From Mastigias papua (lineage: Eukaryota > Cnidaria > Scyphozoa > Rhizostomeae > Mastigiidae): a stretch of DNA of 64,000 bases. The notes beneath the pieces are model-generated. The model searched no databases, was not told where the DNA came from, and worked only from the letters and a program-made list of their open reading frames with translations. The stretch covers positions 3,249,650-3,313,649 of the forward strand of contig OZ025267.1 of assembly GCA_964019165.1 (NCBI GenBank). The letters are read 5' to 3'. A program made the position numbers and the translations under genes. Each line of letters opens with the position of its first letter. The first letter of the stretch is position 1. This document shows, one piece after another, positions 12,301 through 42,209 of the stretch.

Positions 12301-13913
12301 ACAAATATCACAGAAAGTCATTTAACATATATGTGAAAAATATCAATCAGGCCATGAATCAGAATTATCCAGAATCCTCAAAAATTACATCATATATAAA
12401 ATAAATGACAAAAATTGCTTACATGGGCAAATTTCTAACAATGAAACTAAATGTAGGCTCTATCAAAGGGCAGCTGCTTGAGTGATGATGCTCTAAATTC
12501 CAAACATCAAGCATTCTGATAGTTTATAGGTTTGAAAGTAAATCTTCAAAGATATAAATTCTTTTACCTTTGCTCCAGCAAGAGGAGGTAGATGGGAGAA
12601 CAAATCTTGGCAACTTTTGACTTCTTGGTTTCTTTCTGGGTGGCAATAAAAATTTGCAATTATTTCAGGTCATAACATGCTATGACTACAAAGACTAAGA
12701 GACAGCATAACATTTCCATATAGCTAGTTCTCTGTATGTTGATAAAACCTAATTCAGTAGTTTCACCAGAAAAAATTATCAGCTATCCTATAGAAATCAT
12801 TTTTCTTTAAAATCTTCTTTAAAAAGTTCTTTAAAAAGTTCTTTAAAAAGTTCTTTAAAAAGTTCTTTAAAAAGTTCTTTAAAAAGTTCTTTAACAAGTT
12901 CTTTATGTTACCTTCAAATGTCAAAAATCACAGCTCCATGCAAATCAAGAGATGTATTACTTTAAATCATATTTTCTAGTTTTGGTATATACAAAGAAAG
13001 ATGTTAGGACACAATACAGCAACCATCTGCAAGGTACATGTCCATTCTGCATGAAGCTCAGGTTAACTCATGAAATGAAATATGCTGGTATAATGAACCA
13101 AGGGTTATTTGCTGGAGCATAAAAAGATGATAGAAGCTAGCTAAATAAGTTAGCAACCAACAAGTGTGATCTGGTCTGAGAGTCTCATATTCAGCATAAA
13201 AGGTGATTTCTTCTGGCTATGAAACTCTTGAGTATGTAAGATGGATTTGATGCTTTGTCATTGATAACATAGCCAAGTAGTTTTTTAAGTAATAAAAACC
13301 TATGTATACTATGGGATTGCAACATTACCCTAAACCTGAGCTTCTCAATTCCCACATAAAGAGAAAAAACCTCATTCAATCTTAAAATTTTGGGAACAAT
13401 ATTTAAAAATGTAAAATTCATATTTCTTCAGTGAGAAATATTGATTTTGAACATTCTTCTGGGCTTCTTGGATTGCATAAATTCCAATATTAGTCAAACT
13501 TCTGTGAGACTCTAGTTTCAATAATTAATTCATAATGCATTTTGAGCTAGCTTGAGGACACTAAAAGTGCTCAAGAAAGTTCCTGATAATAACACAAACA
13601 GAATTTCACTCATATAATTAAACATTCAACTAAAAATGGATGGAAAACAACTGTTTCACTAATGAATCGTCTAAAATATTGTTCTAAATGCAAACAATAA
13701 AAATCCATAAAGAGAGGATTTAGGATTAATTGATAAATGAATGAAAACTGGAACTGACACTGAGGACTAAGATTCCCGCGTAAAGGAGATATCTCTGACG
13801 AGGAGAACACTAGCTGACAAATTAAAACTGACCACCTTCTCTAGCAATGATCTAGAAAGCATCAATGTATTTTAGCTTTACTTGTTGCAGTGTTTTTCAT
13901 GAGTTGCTGACAT
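303..13913 (-). CDS. Axonemal dynein heavy chain, N-terminal tail (5' part of gene)
   Basis: Force-generating heavy chain of an axonemal dynein, acting in cilia or flagella. Only the tail (DHC_N1 region, which binds the axoneme and light/intermediate chains) is inside the window; the AAA+ motor lies beyond the left edge. Coding exons in transcript order: 13882-13913 (proposed start, MSATHEKHCN), 12568-12635, 12009-12089, 10452-11209, 9247-9351, 8692-8822, 6570-6765, 6109-6303, 4397-4650, 3665-3869, 1738-1941, 587-717, 303-324. All junctions keep phase and sum to 794 codons. Recognisable stretches are MDRFFGCVAILMSRHL, LEFSPTFEDL, NFVPFHLFLIDC and DVLFLVDYADLSSEHINLN, in the order typical of single-headed inner-arm heavy chains (DNAH1/3/6/7/12/14 group). 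I cannot name the paralogue. The first exon (32 nt) and last one (22 nt) are the least certain. Introns hold SINEs, MITEs and a minisatellite. Confidence 0.88.
2000..2200. repeat. Imperfect foldback repeat in dynein intron
   Basis: Two ~76-bp arms (about 2002-2078 and 2124-2199) are imperfect reverse complements: CCAAATttTTGATTGG in one arm matches CCAATCAAgcATTTGG in the other, and CCAATCATCATGCA matches TGCATGGTGATTGG. The ~45-bp centre is unpaired. Both strands therefore give similar short ORFs, which are not genes. It is most likely a palindromic MITE in the intron between exons 1738-1941 and 3665-3869. Confidence 0.6.
2254..2600. mobile_element. TA-flanked MITE, TACACG/CGTGTA family, copy 1
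   Basis: Terminal inverted repeats: TACACGTTTTTTTTATAAGA at the left and TCTTATAAAAAAAACGTGTA at the right, ~347 bp apart. The TA at each end may be the target duplication of a Tc1/mariner-type insertion. The interior has several direct GATTTTCTTA repeats and no coding capacity. Related copies lie at 30427, 32371, 36765, 37072 and 37677. Confidence 0.75.
3270..3500 (+). mobile_element. tRNA-derived SINE
   Basis: The head resembles a tRNA: AGTGACCGAATGGTCAGAGTC is A-box-like and about 40 nt later TTGTTCGAGGC is B-box-like. The body contains a small hairpin, CCCAGCTGCAAATGGGTACC, a sequence style common in invertebrate SINEs. It is intronic to the dynein gene. Boundaries are approximate and no target duplication was identified. 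Confidence 0.55.
7497..8255. repeat. 27-bp minisatellite in dynein intron
   Basis: About 28 diverged tandem copies of a ~27-bp unit built from CTCAGGTCTACCACC followed by TAAATCACATCT. Substitutions are scattered (AGATCTACC, GGTCAACC, AACTCACATC) and a few units are shortened. The plus strand is strongly C/A rich and G poor. It lies in the intron between exons 6570-6765 and 8692-8822. Confidence 0.9.
9670..9755. repeat. Near-perfect 29-bp-arm hairpin
   Basis: Left arm 9670-9698 and right arm 9727-9755 are reverse complements over 29 bp with one mismatch, separated by 28 nt. The arm core is AAAAGCGGGAACATTCT. It sits in a dynein intron. It could be a very small palindromic MITE or a small-RNA precursor; the sequence alone does not decide. 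Confidence 0.7.
10041..10071 (-). other. CTGAAGA-hairpin-CAAAG motif
   Basis: On the minus strand CTGAAGA is followed by a perfect 5-bp stem TGGCA/TGCCA with a 9-nt loop, then CAAAG. It resembles the motifs at 19894 (plus) and 44859 (minus). The family looks like the catalytic-core layout of hammerhead ribozymes, but here the G before AAA is replaced, so it is unlikely to be active. Confidence 0.3.
10140..10290. mobile_element. Two head-to-head SINE fragments
   Basis: The minus strand carries GAGTTCGAATTCCGTTTGGG followed by TCACTTATTTTCTCACACTC. The plus strand, starting near 10230, carries GAACTCGAATCCCACTCGG followed by ATCAGTTACTTTCTTGCACC. Both match the B-box plus following sequence of the element at 61745-61865. 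This suggests one tRNA-derived SINE family present here as an inverted pair. Confidence 0.55.
10452..11209 (-). other. Long N-terminal exon of the dynein heavy chain
   Basis: Exon of 758 nt, bounded by acceptor TGCAATGTAG and donor GTAAGA, in phase with both neighbours. It codes for a hydrophilic, poorly conserved stretch rich in K, S and P (variable N-terminal extension). It ends in the first conserved tail segment, around NISKQLIGNFRGVLKLLDE. The open frame continues upstream of the acceptor, so ORF length alone overstates the exon. Confidence 0.85.
12815..12906. repeat. 12-bp tandem repeat
   Basis: Seven to eight near-identical copies of TTCTTTAAAAAG within the first intron of the dynein model. 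It is short-period satellite sequence with no coding content. Confidence 0.9.
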
Positions 13914-15392
13914 TTCAACAAAATTCCACTACATGCTGCACGTGTAAAAAGGCACCTCTGTCCGAAGGTCTAATCAAACTTCATAGCTTTCAACAAATCT
14001 AAGATTATATTAACTTATTCTGACCATTTCGCGTATATCTAGTATCGATTAATTTATATGGCCTACCAGCCTCAAAACCAGGCAAACAAATTCCTAATGC
14101 TCTTGTCAACATTACAAATGCACAGCTAGTTACGAGTGGCCGTTGTTAAAAAATGATCCTATTCGTTAACATACCTCCTTCCATATATGCAAAAGGGTAA
14201 GATGCCTTTGCAATCTCTTATTGTGTATTTATGACTGAGAATTCCCAGTTAGATACCTCTCCACTGCACTGTAAAACATCACAAAAACGGGATAACATCG
14301 CCATGGTTTCTGTTGTTCATTACCAAATTTCAATTTTCAGCATGTCAACCCGCATTGAATTGAATTGATCTTTCCAAATAAAAAAATTTCAGCCCAGCCC
14401 AACCACAGAATGGCCCAGCACTTTCTTTCCATAAGGACATTTGCAATACACTGTATTTCACGTACATCAGGAAATAACTTTGCAGCTGCATTGTTCTGAA
14501 TATTGTTATTAAATGTGTTAATACTTCATAATCCCCCCTACTACCAATGCAAAAGTCAATCCCTTTCATTGCAATATTGCAACAAATTGGGCATTGTTTA
14601 CGCTAGAGAGATAAGAAATTAGCCAGTATTTATATCATCGACAGAAGGCTGGGTCTTTATATTCTGCATTTCACTTAGTTTATCTCATCTAACGAAACAC
14701 TGAAAACCAACCTGAAGCACAGCATTACTTCAGGTTTACCTTCAAAGTCATGATCATCTATCTTGTAGCAACTTTGAAGTTTTATTCAACATTAAGCCAG
14801 CTGTGAGCTTTATGGGGCTCAGGGCAAAGGAAAAACCAGGGTTTCTGATAAAGTAACTATGAAACCACGAAAGTTATTCTAATAATCAGAGAATCACTTC
14901 ATAACCCTGGTACGAGGCCCCCAGCAATCTACCCCCCCCCCCCACCTCTCAACAGACAGCGTAAGTTTTATGCTAATACAGTTTACGACAAATATTGCAA
15001 AAAGAATGGCTTTCTCTAACATAATTGATCAATAGTGTTCAGTTGCTCCTTCAAAACCTTCTGGGTTTCATTACACTGAAAAATATGTGATAGCTGCCTG
15101 AAAGTGACCAAAAACGTTTCGGCTTTCCTTAGGGAGTGGATGAAAATCATTGAGTGTTCATAGCGAAAGAGAAACGCCAAATACTGCTTCACCACTAGTT
15201 GGCCGTGCTCGGTGCTGCTCGGTGCTGCTTCGTGCTGTTTGGAGGCGATCAAAAATGTTGTACAAGTTATTAAACTCACGCATTCCAGCCTCCTCGTGGC
15301 ATTTACTTATCTCACCCCATTTTGTAAACTTCCGAATCTCAGTGTTGTTGGCATTCGCTCTCGGAAACGAATATCCAGCTAAAATATTTTGA

Positions 15393-15854
15393 ATGCAAAC
15401 GTTAAAGGATTTTAGCTTTGAAGAAAATCAAGAAAATGCTAGGCTTAAGCCAGGAACAATGGCTAGTAGTTTAAAGATAACTCCGGAGGTAGAAGAGAAA
15501 AAAGAACACGAAGAAACAGAAGGCCTGGATGAGTTTGAATCATATTCTACTGCTTTCCGCTTCATTGCGCGATGGAAACTTGCTATTTTCTTCAAAAGTA
15601 GGCCTCCTGTTTACAATAAATTTGACGCGAAAGTTTTAATTCCTATGGAGCACTGCGCAGGCACCCATAACGCTCAAGAAGTGTTGGCCGAAAAGTTTAG
15701 CTCGATTGACCACTCTACGTCAAGTAGCGGTGAGCAAGGCAGAACAAAGGTGTGCACATATTGTGCGCTGCTCGATGAAATGTCGCATTCGTTTGACCGG
15801 GGCTTGAGGTGGTTTACTGTATATCAAAACAACCTGCATTCAAGCATCGGCTAG
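15393..15854 (+). CDS. Uncharacterised single-exon ORF
   Basis: Open frame of 153 residues. A second Met at 15459 (residue 23) has the better start context, gaacaATGG, giving 131 residues. The product is soluble-looking: an acidic start (EVEEKKEHEETEGLDEFE), then RFIARWKLAIFFKSRPPVYN, a serine-rich stretch (STSSSGE) and a C-x-x-C pair (CTYC). There is no signal peptide or membrane segment. I do not recognise a family. It is on the opposite strand to both neighbours, lies in an otherwise ORF-poor AT-rich gap, and has an AATAAA about 115 bp after the stop (near 15970). It may be a real small gene, one exon of a spliced gene, or chance; transcript evidence would decide. Confidence 0.45.
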   Translation: MQTLKDFSFEENQENARLKPGTMASSLKITPEVEEKKEHEETEGLDEFESYSTAFRFIARWKLAIFFKSRPPVYNKFDAKVLIPMEHCAGTHNAQEVLAEKFSSIDHSTSSSGEQGRTKVCTYCALLDEMSHSFDRGLRWFTVYQNNLHSSIG

Positions 15855-16965
15855 ACCCACCTGTTTATAAAGAAACGTATAAGTATTGTAGAAAAACAAT
15901 CGAAAGAAGTTGACAATTTTTAACATTCATCAAGCAAAATTCCCACTACAGCAAAAACGGGCCATCAAAATAAAATGATAACCAAACAATTTATGACTAA
16001 ATTCAGATAGATCTATAAATTCTAAACATTCTGATTCTTAACTATTGTCTATTGTATGGCATTAGAAATATATGTTTAAAATCCAATAACTGTCACTCAT
16101 ATACAATGAATTCACGCAGTCTATTTGGTATAGAACATAACAGGTAAATATAACAAATTGAAAAACAACTCAACAGAATTCACAAACATCATCGCTAATT
16201 TATCTAGCTACTTCAACATTCTTGATAAAGTCCCATTTAAGAGGGGACAGAAAACTAGCCCTAAAGATTTAATAAATAGTCTAAGAGTTTGTGCATGAGA
16301 AAAATACTAGCAAATATAGATACAATCTACAGTAAATTGGAATTACAAAAACTGTCAGGCCAAAGTGACTTGTGGAGTCTCATCGCAAAGCTGCATTGCA
16401 TAAGTTCATTCAGATTTTACGAACTCATTAGGACAAGTAACTGTTTCACATCTTTAGTTGTCATGTAACTTTAAGTATGTGGTTGCCCACTCTAGGAAGC
16501 TATCTTCTCGTAGATAACCAAGGCTAAGCATCCTCAATAGTATAAAAATAACAAATCAAATAAACACTATTGGAGAACTATCATGCTCTATACAATCATT
16601 ACCCAACGACTGTGCCAACTTTTAAATGAGCAACCATAGTAAGACCATCCTAAGTGTCCTGAGAGCGAGAACTTATGAAACAGAGTTGTCATCTTTGAGC
16701 CTATTCTGACATAAGGAGATTCGGCTATTGAACACTTGCCATGTCAACTAAGTACATATTCCATAAAATACTTCATGTACGATTATTCAGCGAAAATACA
16801 ACCTGTCACACCTAAGGTAGAATAATCCATGTGCCCTAAACTCAGTTATTACTATAGGTACAGAGAGATACATGATAAACTTCGTAGCACACAACACTAC
16901 ATAATATGAAATATTGTCTAGACGTACAGTACGTGCCACAAATAAATATATATAAATGTATATAT

Positions 16966-17303
<338 letters not shown>

Positions 17304-17479
17304 AGACCCTTTTACAGTACTATACATCTTATGTACTACTAAACAATTTTCTAGCCAAAGATTGCCTAAAAATCTGCTTACATACCAACCTGTTAACAAT
17401 TTGAAAACTAATGGTGCTAACTTTGATTAACATAAACATCTGATTTCGAAAAAGTGTACTTAAATTCATGAAATTTTCG

Positions 17480-36302
<18,823 letters not shown>

Positions 36303-36764
36303 GATAACCAGTTGCACTGAGACAGTATTTCTGCATGAACCTTATTTCTCTAAGAAACTGACCGCCGGATGGTTTAACGCAAAAGACTGGATATCTGTTC
36401 GGTAATTTAGGTCACATGCAGAACTGACGTCTCTTCTCTTCCGTTGACCACAACATATGTCTAACCCACACGAGGATAAGAGAGTAATTCACATATCGAC
36501 TCCAAACTACACGTGAGATGAATAATGGATAAATCTACCTTCATACTAGTAGAAAATCCATTAGTGCATCTTACAGTATCTTAGACTTCTATTTACCCAA
36601 TTTTCCAAAGATTATCTCCAGGCCGCCAATAACCGTACGTCAATCCAGTCCGCGTAGCACTGAGTTAGGCCATGACAACATACAGAATTTTGTTGTCGTT
36701 GTTGCTCTAGAATTTTCTTCCAATGCTCTAGAATTTTCTTGTATGAGTGGAAATGATTTCCGTT

Positions 36765-37016
36765 TACATGTTTTTATAAGAACTCAGGCTCGCTACCTAG
36801 TAGTAAAAGTTTCTTAATATTTGGTCATACTCTAGTTCAAAAAAGTTCTTAACATTTTCGCAATCCAATGACAAAGTGGCAGTGATAACGAAAGCACAAA
36901 GGGAGAGTGGAAACTTCTTGAAAGTTTAACTCTTTCCTTGTAGTTCTAAAAATTTCTTGAATTTTAGTGTCTAGCACTAGGTTTTTTATAAACCTGATTC
37001 TTATCAAAAACATGTA
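36765..37016. mobile_element. TA-flanked MITE, TACATG subtype, copy 4
   Basis: Left TACATGTTTTTATAAGAA, right TTCTTATCAAAAACATGTA. 252 bp. The interior words TAGTAGTAAAAGTTTCTTAA and AGTTCTAAAAATTTCTTGAA resemble copy 2. It lies about 460 bp upstream of the STIM start codon. Confidence 0.75.
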
Positions 37017-37071
37017 TGTGCTAAATAACTTCCTCGAATTGCAGTGTCTAATCTGAGCTTTCTTCTAACAA

Positions 37072-37406
37072 TACACGTACTTTTTATACGAAAGTGGTGT
37101 ACTGAGGAAAGAAGTACTCAACTGCTCAATTTTAAGAATGTTCAGTACTGGATTTTTGAGTCATCAGATCTAATATTCGCAAAAGACTTTCATCGCGTCT
37201 ACTTAATTTACATACCTTTTTGTGGTATCCTATGTATTAGAGTTTCATTAGAGCTTTATGTCTGTGTAGTGTCTGTCTGTCTGTCTGTGTAACATTGTAG
37301 TGTCACGCCAACTAGGACATTCTTGCAAAGAAATTTTCAGTATTGACATCATGAAAAAGCTAAGAAGGTACCAGGCAGAAAAGGTCTTCTTATAAAAACA
37401 ACGTGT
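37072..37406. mobile_element. TA-flanked MITE, TACACG family, copy 5
   Basis: Left TACACGTACTTTTTATACGA, right CTTCTTATAAAAACAACGTG. It begins 56 bp after copy 4. Inside is an inverted pair around GTACTGGATTTTTGAG (37143) and GTGCTGGATCTTTGAG (37502), plus a short GTCTGTCT run. Confidence 0.65.
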
Positions 37407-37676
37407 GGTTGATTTGGAAGTTGAAATATACGCTTCTTTATGAGAAAACTGTTCGTAAGACAGCAGTACTAGACTGTTCAAAAAGACATAAAGGCAAGTA
37501 CAGTGCTGGATCTTTGAGATAAGAAAGTCGAAACGTTGATACACAGATGAAATTCTTTCCTTGAATCCCATAATCTCTTTGTTAAATTTGCGGAGATTTT
37601 CTTTCGTGACCTGTGCATCTCAGTGTTATGTTAATGCAGTGCCTATCTGTCTATCAGTGTTATGTTTAGCAAAGAA

Positions 37677-38135
37677 TACACGCTTTTTGTTATAAGGAAC
37701 CACTTTATAAGGAACCTACATGTAGAAGGCCGAAATATTTAAAGAACTTATACTACTAAAGGACAAATCCCTAAGGAACTTTTCATTTTCAAATTCCGAG
37801 TGATGTACTCAGATGCAAATGAAGATTACATTACATTGGATGATATCAATGGAATAGATATGATACTTCTTGATTGAAATTATGCTTTTCCATATATAGA
37901 ACTTTTCTGTCGCATTTGTGTTTTTGAGCTTGAGTTCTAGCCAGAATTAAAGGTAAAATTCAGAATCTCAATGCTTTTCTAGCGTCTCTGCCATTTTGTG
38001 CCACTCTATGTGCAGTGAAAATTAAAGAACTATTAAGGGACTTTTAGTACTAGAATTTGATAAAGAGAGATTCAAAAATAAGGAACTTTTAGAACTAGGC
38101 CTTTAGCTAGGTTCCTTATAAAAAAAAAGCGTGTA
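37677..38135. mobile_element. TA-flanked MITE, TACACG family, copy 6 (best TIRs)
   Basis: Left TACACGCTTTTTGTTATAAG then GAACC, right GGTTCCTTATAAAAAAAAAG then CGTGTA. These pair over about 25 bp. 459 bp, the longest copy. The inside shows direct AAGGAACTTTT(A/C)A words and no ORF. Confidence 0.8.
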
Positions 38136-39114
38136 GGCCGTTATGGCAGTCCGTAGTTTGCTGCGCTATGTTAAATTAAACGAAATGCGCACCAGATAGA
38201 TAGATAGATAGTGCGGCACTGCAGTGTCTGTTTGTGCGGCACTGCAGTGCTAACACAACTCAAATATCCTTGCTAAGAAAGTCTTAAAGAGAGCTTTTGT
38301 ACTGGCATCATGAAAAAGCTAAGAAAGTCTCAGTACTTTCTTTCTTCCAAAGCGAAAAACAACAATATAAAACATAGATTTAACTTAATTTTGTTGAAGT
38401 GGAGGCAAGGCACATGAAGTTATCGAGTTGGCTCCACTCCCAACATTAGATACATACGACTAAAGCTACAATTAAAATAAACTTTACACGACTAAAAGAA
38501 ACTAGAAGACGAATTTGGCGTTGAGGCGCCGATCTATCAATTTGGTGGGGGTAGGAAGGTAAGACCACCCCATCACCCCGCCGCTCTTTTTCCGAAGTAC
38601 TTTCAAAAACTCACATCAAGTGAAAATTCGGCTTAGGCGACTGCACCCCTCACTCCAACAGGAGGAAAGGCCCCAAAGAGAGCTCTGGAGCCCATCTTCC
38701 TCTAGAGGGAGGACAAGGCCACCCTAAAAAACATGACAATGCAAAAAAGAAAAAGTCACAATACAATGCGAAATACAATGTACACTCTTTTTTTGTAAGA
38801 ATAATTTTATAAGAACACCAGCCTCAAAATTCGTTGAAAAGTAATAACAAATTAAGAACAAACTGAGGCTGAAGCACTGTCGTAAAATGATTTGCAACTG
38901 ATATAAATCCTTTTAAGCTCCTCTAATATGGACCATTGGAATCAGTTCTGCAAAGATTTCCTCACGTAAATCGTCTTTCAGCACCACAATGTCAAAATCT
39001 CGTCTTTCCACTATTTGAGACAACTCTTCACCATTGCAGCAAATCATATGGAGGACGGAACTATAAAATAAGCGGTCTGCCATATCTTTTGCAGCTTTTG
39101 CTTGATTTTCTTTT

Positions 39115-39205
39115 TCTCCTTACAACCCTGTTCTCCTTACAATCCTGTTCTCCTTACAATCCTGTTCTCCTTACAATCCTGTTCTCCTTACAATCCTGTT
39201 CTCCT
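39115..39205. repeat. 17-bp tandem repeat
   Basis: Five to six copies of TCTCCTTACAATCCTGT (first copy ACC instead of ATC). Intergenic. Confidence 0.95.
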
Positions 39206-40313
39206 TTTTCCTACTCATGTTATATGCATCCACTTATTCCTTCTCTGCAAAGAAACACGCGGATGTAGGACATGATCAGCAATATCATTGGGGTATGGAT
39301 TTCTTTAATATTTCGAAGTGGGGCTTCAAATATCATTATTAAACTTAGCGAATGAGGAAAGGTAACTTTTTCATTTGTCTTGGGTATTCTTCCGCTCCTG
39401 TAAACAGCATTAAAAATGGCAGCTCACTGAAGAGCTTGCTAAGAGGAAGTGTAAAAACAAAAATTCCACTAATTGAAAATGATTGATTAGCATTCACAAA
39501 AAGCTGGAGAACGTCTGACAGAACTTTATTTGCAGCAGACACATTCAAAAATTGCTTTCAAATTTCTCAGAGTTCACTTGAGCTCGCAGGCTTTGATCCT
39601 TTGCAAGCAGCCCTAGATTGACTGAAGGCAGAGAATAGATGGATAAAACACCATAAGAAAGAAAGGCAGTAAGAGAAGTTTTTGTTGCGCACAGTGAACT
39701 AGATATTTTTCATCATTTTCAGGATGAAAGAACCTAAAGGATGCAAAGAGCATTACATTTACAGTATAAAACATTTTCAGCACCTTTGTAAATTCATCAC
39801 ATTTCGGATTTAGTTGATATTGTTGAAAAAATTATCGATCATGGGTGTGGTGCCCTTTAAAGCCATCTAGAGAGAACTTCCCCCGTAGATTTTAGTGTGC
39901 TTGGAAAACACCTTTAAATCAGGCACTGTAATATTATGTGGAATTAGAACAAGAACAACTAACTGCAAGATGCTATTATTTTATATCACACAGAAGGTGG
40001 CTCCTTTCGTACATGTGTGACCAGGTTTCACTGAAAAATCTGTGATATATACTTAAAGCGGCTTAAGTTAATCTGCTAGATGCAACTTGAAGTGAATCTT
40101 GAGAAGCCACCATTCTGAACATGTTGTCACAAAATGGCCGCGTAAATTGGCCTTAAAATCTACTTACAAATAACAAACAGGTAGATACCGTATACTAGGA
40201 ATGTAAAAGAAACTGACTATACAATAAAATTTCTGGGTATTTTCATCTAGGTTGTCATGCACACAACTAGGACTTAATGGGTAGGGATCAAACTTGACAA
40301 CAATGGCAGAACT

Positions 40314-40922
40314 GTACCGGGGCGGGCTAGAATTGAGTAGGGTATGAAAACTTTTCCAGGGACACTTGGTGATATGAAACTTTGTGGAGAATTTTTAAGG
40401 AATATGAAATCCTTTAAAGATAAAATCTAAAGAAAATCAGCTCAATGAATTGAAGAAGTCTATTGATCATTGTATTTATACGTATCTAGTTGTCTGAGTT
40501 TTTCCAATAGCAATTTTTCTCTGATTTAAGCTTCTGTGGTATACTGTGTTATTGTAGTGCTCTTATTAACATTCATCACAGCTGTTTGTTCAAATGAAGT
40601 TTCAAGAATAAATCAATTTTTTCGTGAAAACTTTTCTATGCCTTATGCAATGAAATCTCACAAAGAATGATATTTACAATGTTGAGTACAAAGGTTTTCC
40701 CTCCAATATTTCCCAGCAAGTAATTTTGCAGAACGCATTTTCTATATGTAATCTTTCAAGTAGAGCATTGAAGAAATCTACCCTGAACTCCTTAAAAGGT
40801 AGATAGCAAGTGGAGTATGAAACTTATTTCTTATTCCTCAATGGGGAATGACAACTTCTGGGCAAAAATTAAAGGGCTAAGAAGCTTTTGACCATTTCGT
40901 AAATTCTAAACCGCCCCGGTAC
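40314..40922. mobile_element. TIR element with GTACCGGGGCGG ends
   Basis: Left end GTACCGGGGCGGGCTAGAAT, right end ATTCTAAACCGCCCCGGTAC: inverted over 20 bp with two to three mismatches. 609 bp apart, no coding frame inside. Possibly a nonautonomous DNA transposon; TA or GTA at the ends may be the target site. Confidence 0.65.
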
Positions 40923-42209
40923 CCAGAGTTATAAATGACTGACTCCTAAATACTTTCTATGGAGAATGTATGTTAAAATCATATTTTTCAGATTTAGAGA
41001 CAATAGAAATCGCCCGGGAAGTTGCAGGATATCATTCCTTTAATTTGTAACAAAGGTTATATGCATAAGGGTGTGGGTCTAGATCCCCAGGATGCACTCC
41101 GTAGCTGCACGCCTTGTTATCAACAGCCTCCTTTATCTTCAATGCTGATATTCAGCTCTTGTACACATTGCATCCCAGTACGATATGATATGATTAATTT
41201 ATTTACAGCTGGCTATTCACAAATAGATTTTATAGCAAAAGATGTTATTGTATGCGAACTACCTACAGTACAGAATACAAATTAAAATAGAACTGTAATA
41301 AATGATTTATCTACCAGGCCGAGTGGTGAGAAGAGTGTCAGATTAATTCACACCTTGGCTAAACACTGAGATCGAGAATAAGTTCAGAACGGGTACTACA
41401 GACTTAATACATTTTAGTCTTAGGAGATGCAGTGTAAGCTAATCTAGGGAGCATAATTTGCAAAATTCTCTATCGAGTCGTACCCAACCAGGACAGGCCC
41501 TCCTGCACCCCTAAGCCAAACTATGAAGCCTCCCACACCTCCCCTCTCACATCTTCTATCTTCTAAGATTTTCTAAAAATTACTGTTAAGCTACTCCTCT
41601 CTAATGAGGGGCTACTAGGATTTTGGTGTAGTCCTTGGCATTTGTATTATCTGCATTATAGGTGTTACTTTTTGTTATATAGCCATTGGGTAGTTATGTT
41701 TATCATACTCCCAATGGCATCATTTTTTCTTTGTAAACGTTTGGTGTTGTATATTGTATTGTATTTTGCATTGCTCACAGGTGTAAAAACATAAACTAGT
41801 AAATGCACTCGGTTGGTTTACTATTAAACAGCTGATTGATGCGGGAACCGTTATCGTTTATAGGGCTCTCCAAAATAAGGCATCAGAATGCATAGACCGT
41901 CTGATACTCAATGTAGCGTGTTACATAATTCAAATACAGATCTTCGTGTTCCCCTGGTAAGGAGTTCTTCAGGACAGAAAAGCTTTGCTTACAGGGGAGT
42001 GTGTTTATGTTTACATTGCTGTATAGAAGACGCACCACTTGTATTTGAGATTGTGTCTTTATGATTGGTACCTAAAGTCATTACATGACATAAGTCTTGA
42101 TGAAGCTTCATATAGCTATCACAGAACCATTTGCTTGCCAGAGCTGAGTCACTTTTTAATCTGGAGACCACCTCATTTATATCCCTGTCACAGGTGTTGT
42201 AAATTTTAT

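Noticed and set aside
14255..14305. ATG with excellent Kozak context (MAMLSRFCDVLQ) as the dynein start
   Set aside because: It ends in phase 0 at its donor, which does not fit the phase-2 need of exon 12568-12635; the exon at 13882-13913 fits.
15016..15279. Minus-strand 87-residue ORF that looks weakly coding (FRYEHSMIFIHSLRKAE)
   Set aside because: No splice partner in phase, no recognisable family, and it overlaps plus-strand ORFs of similar quality.
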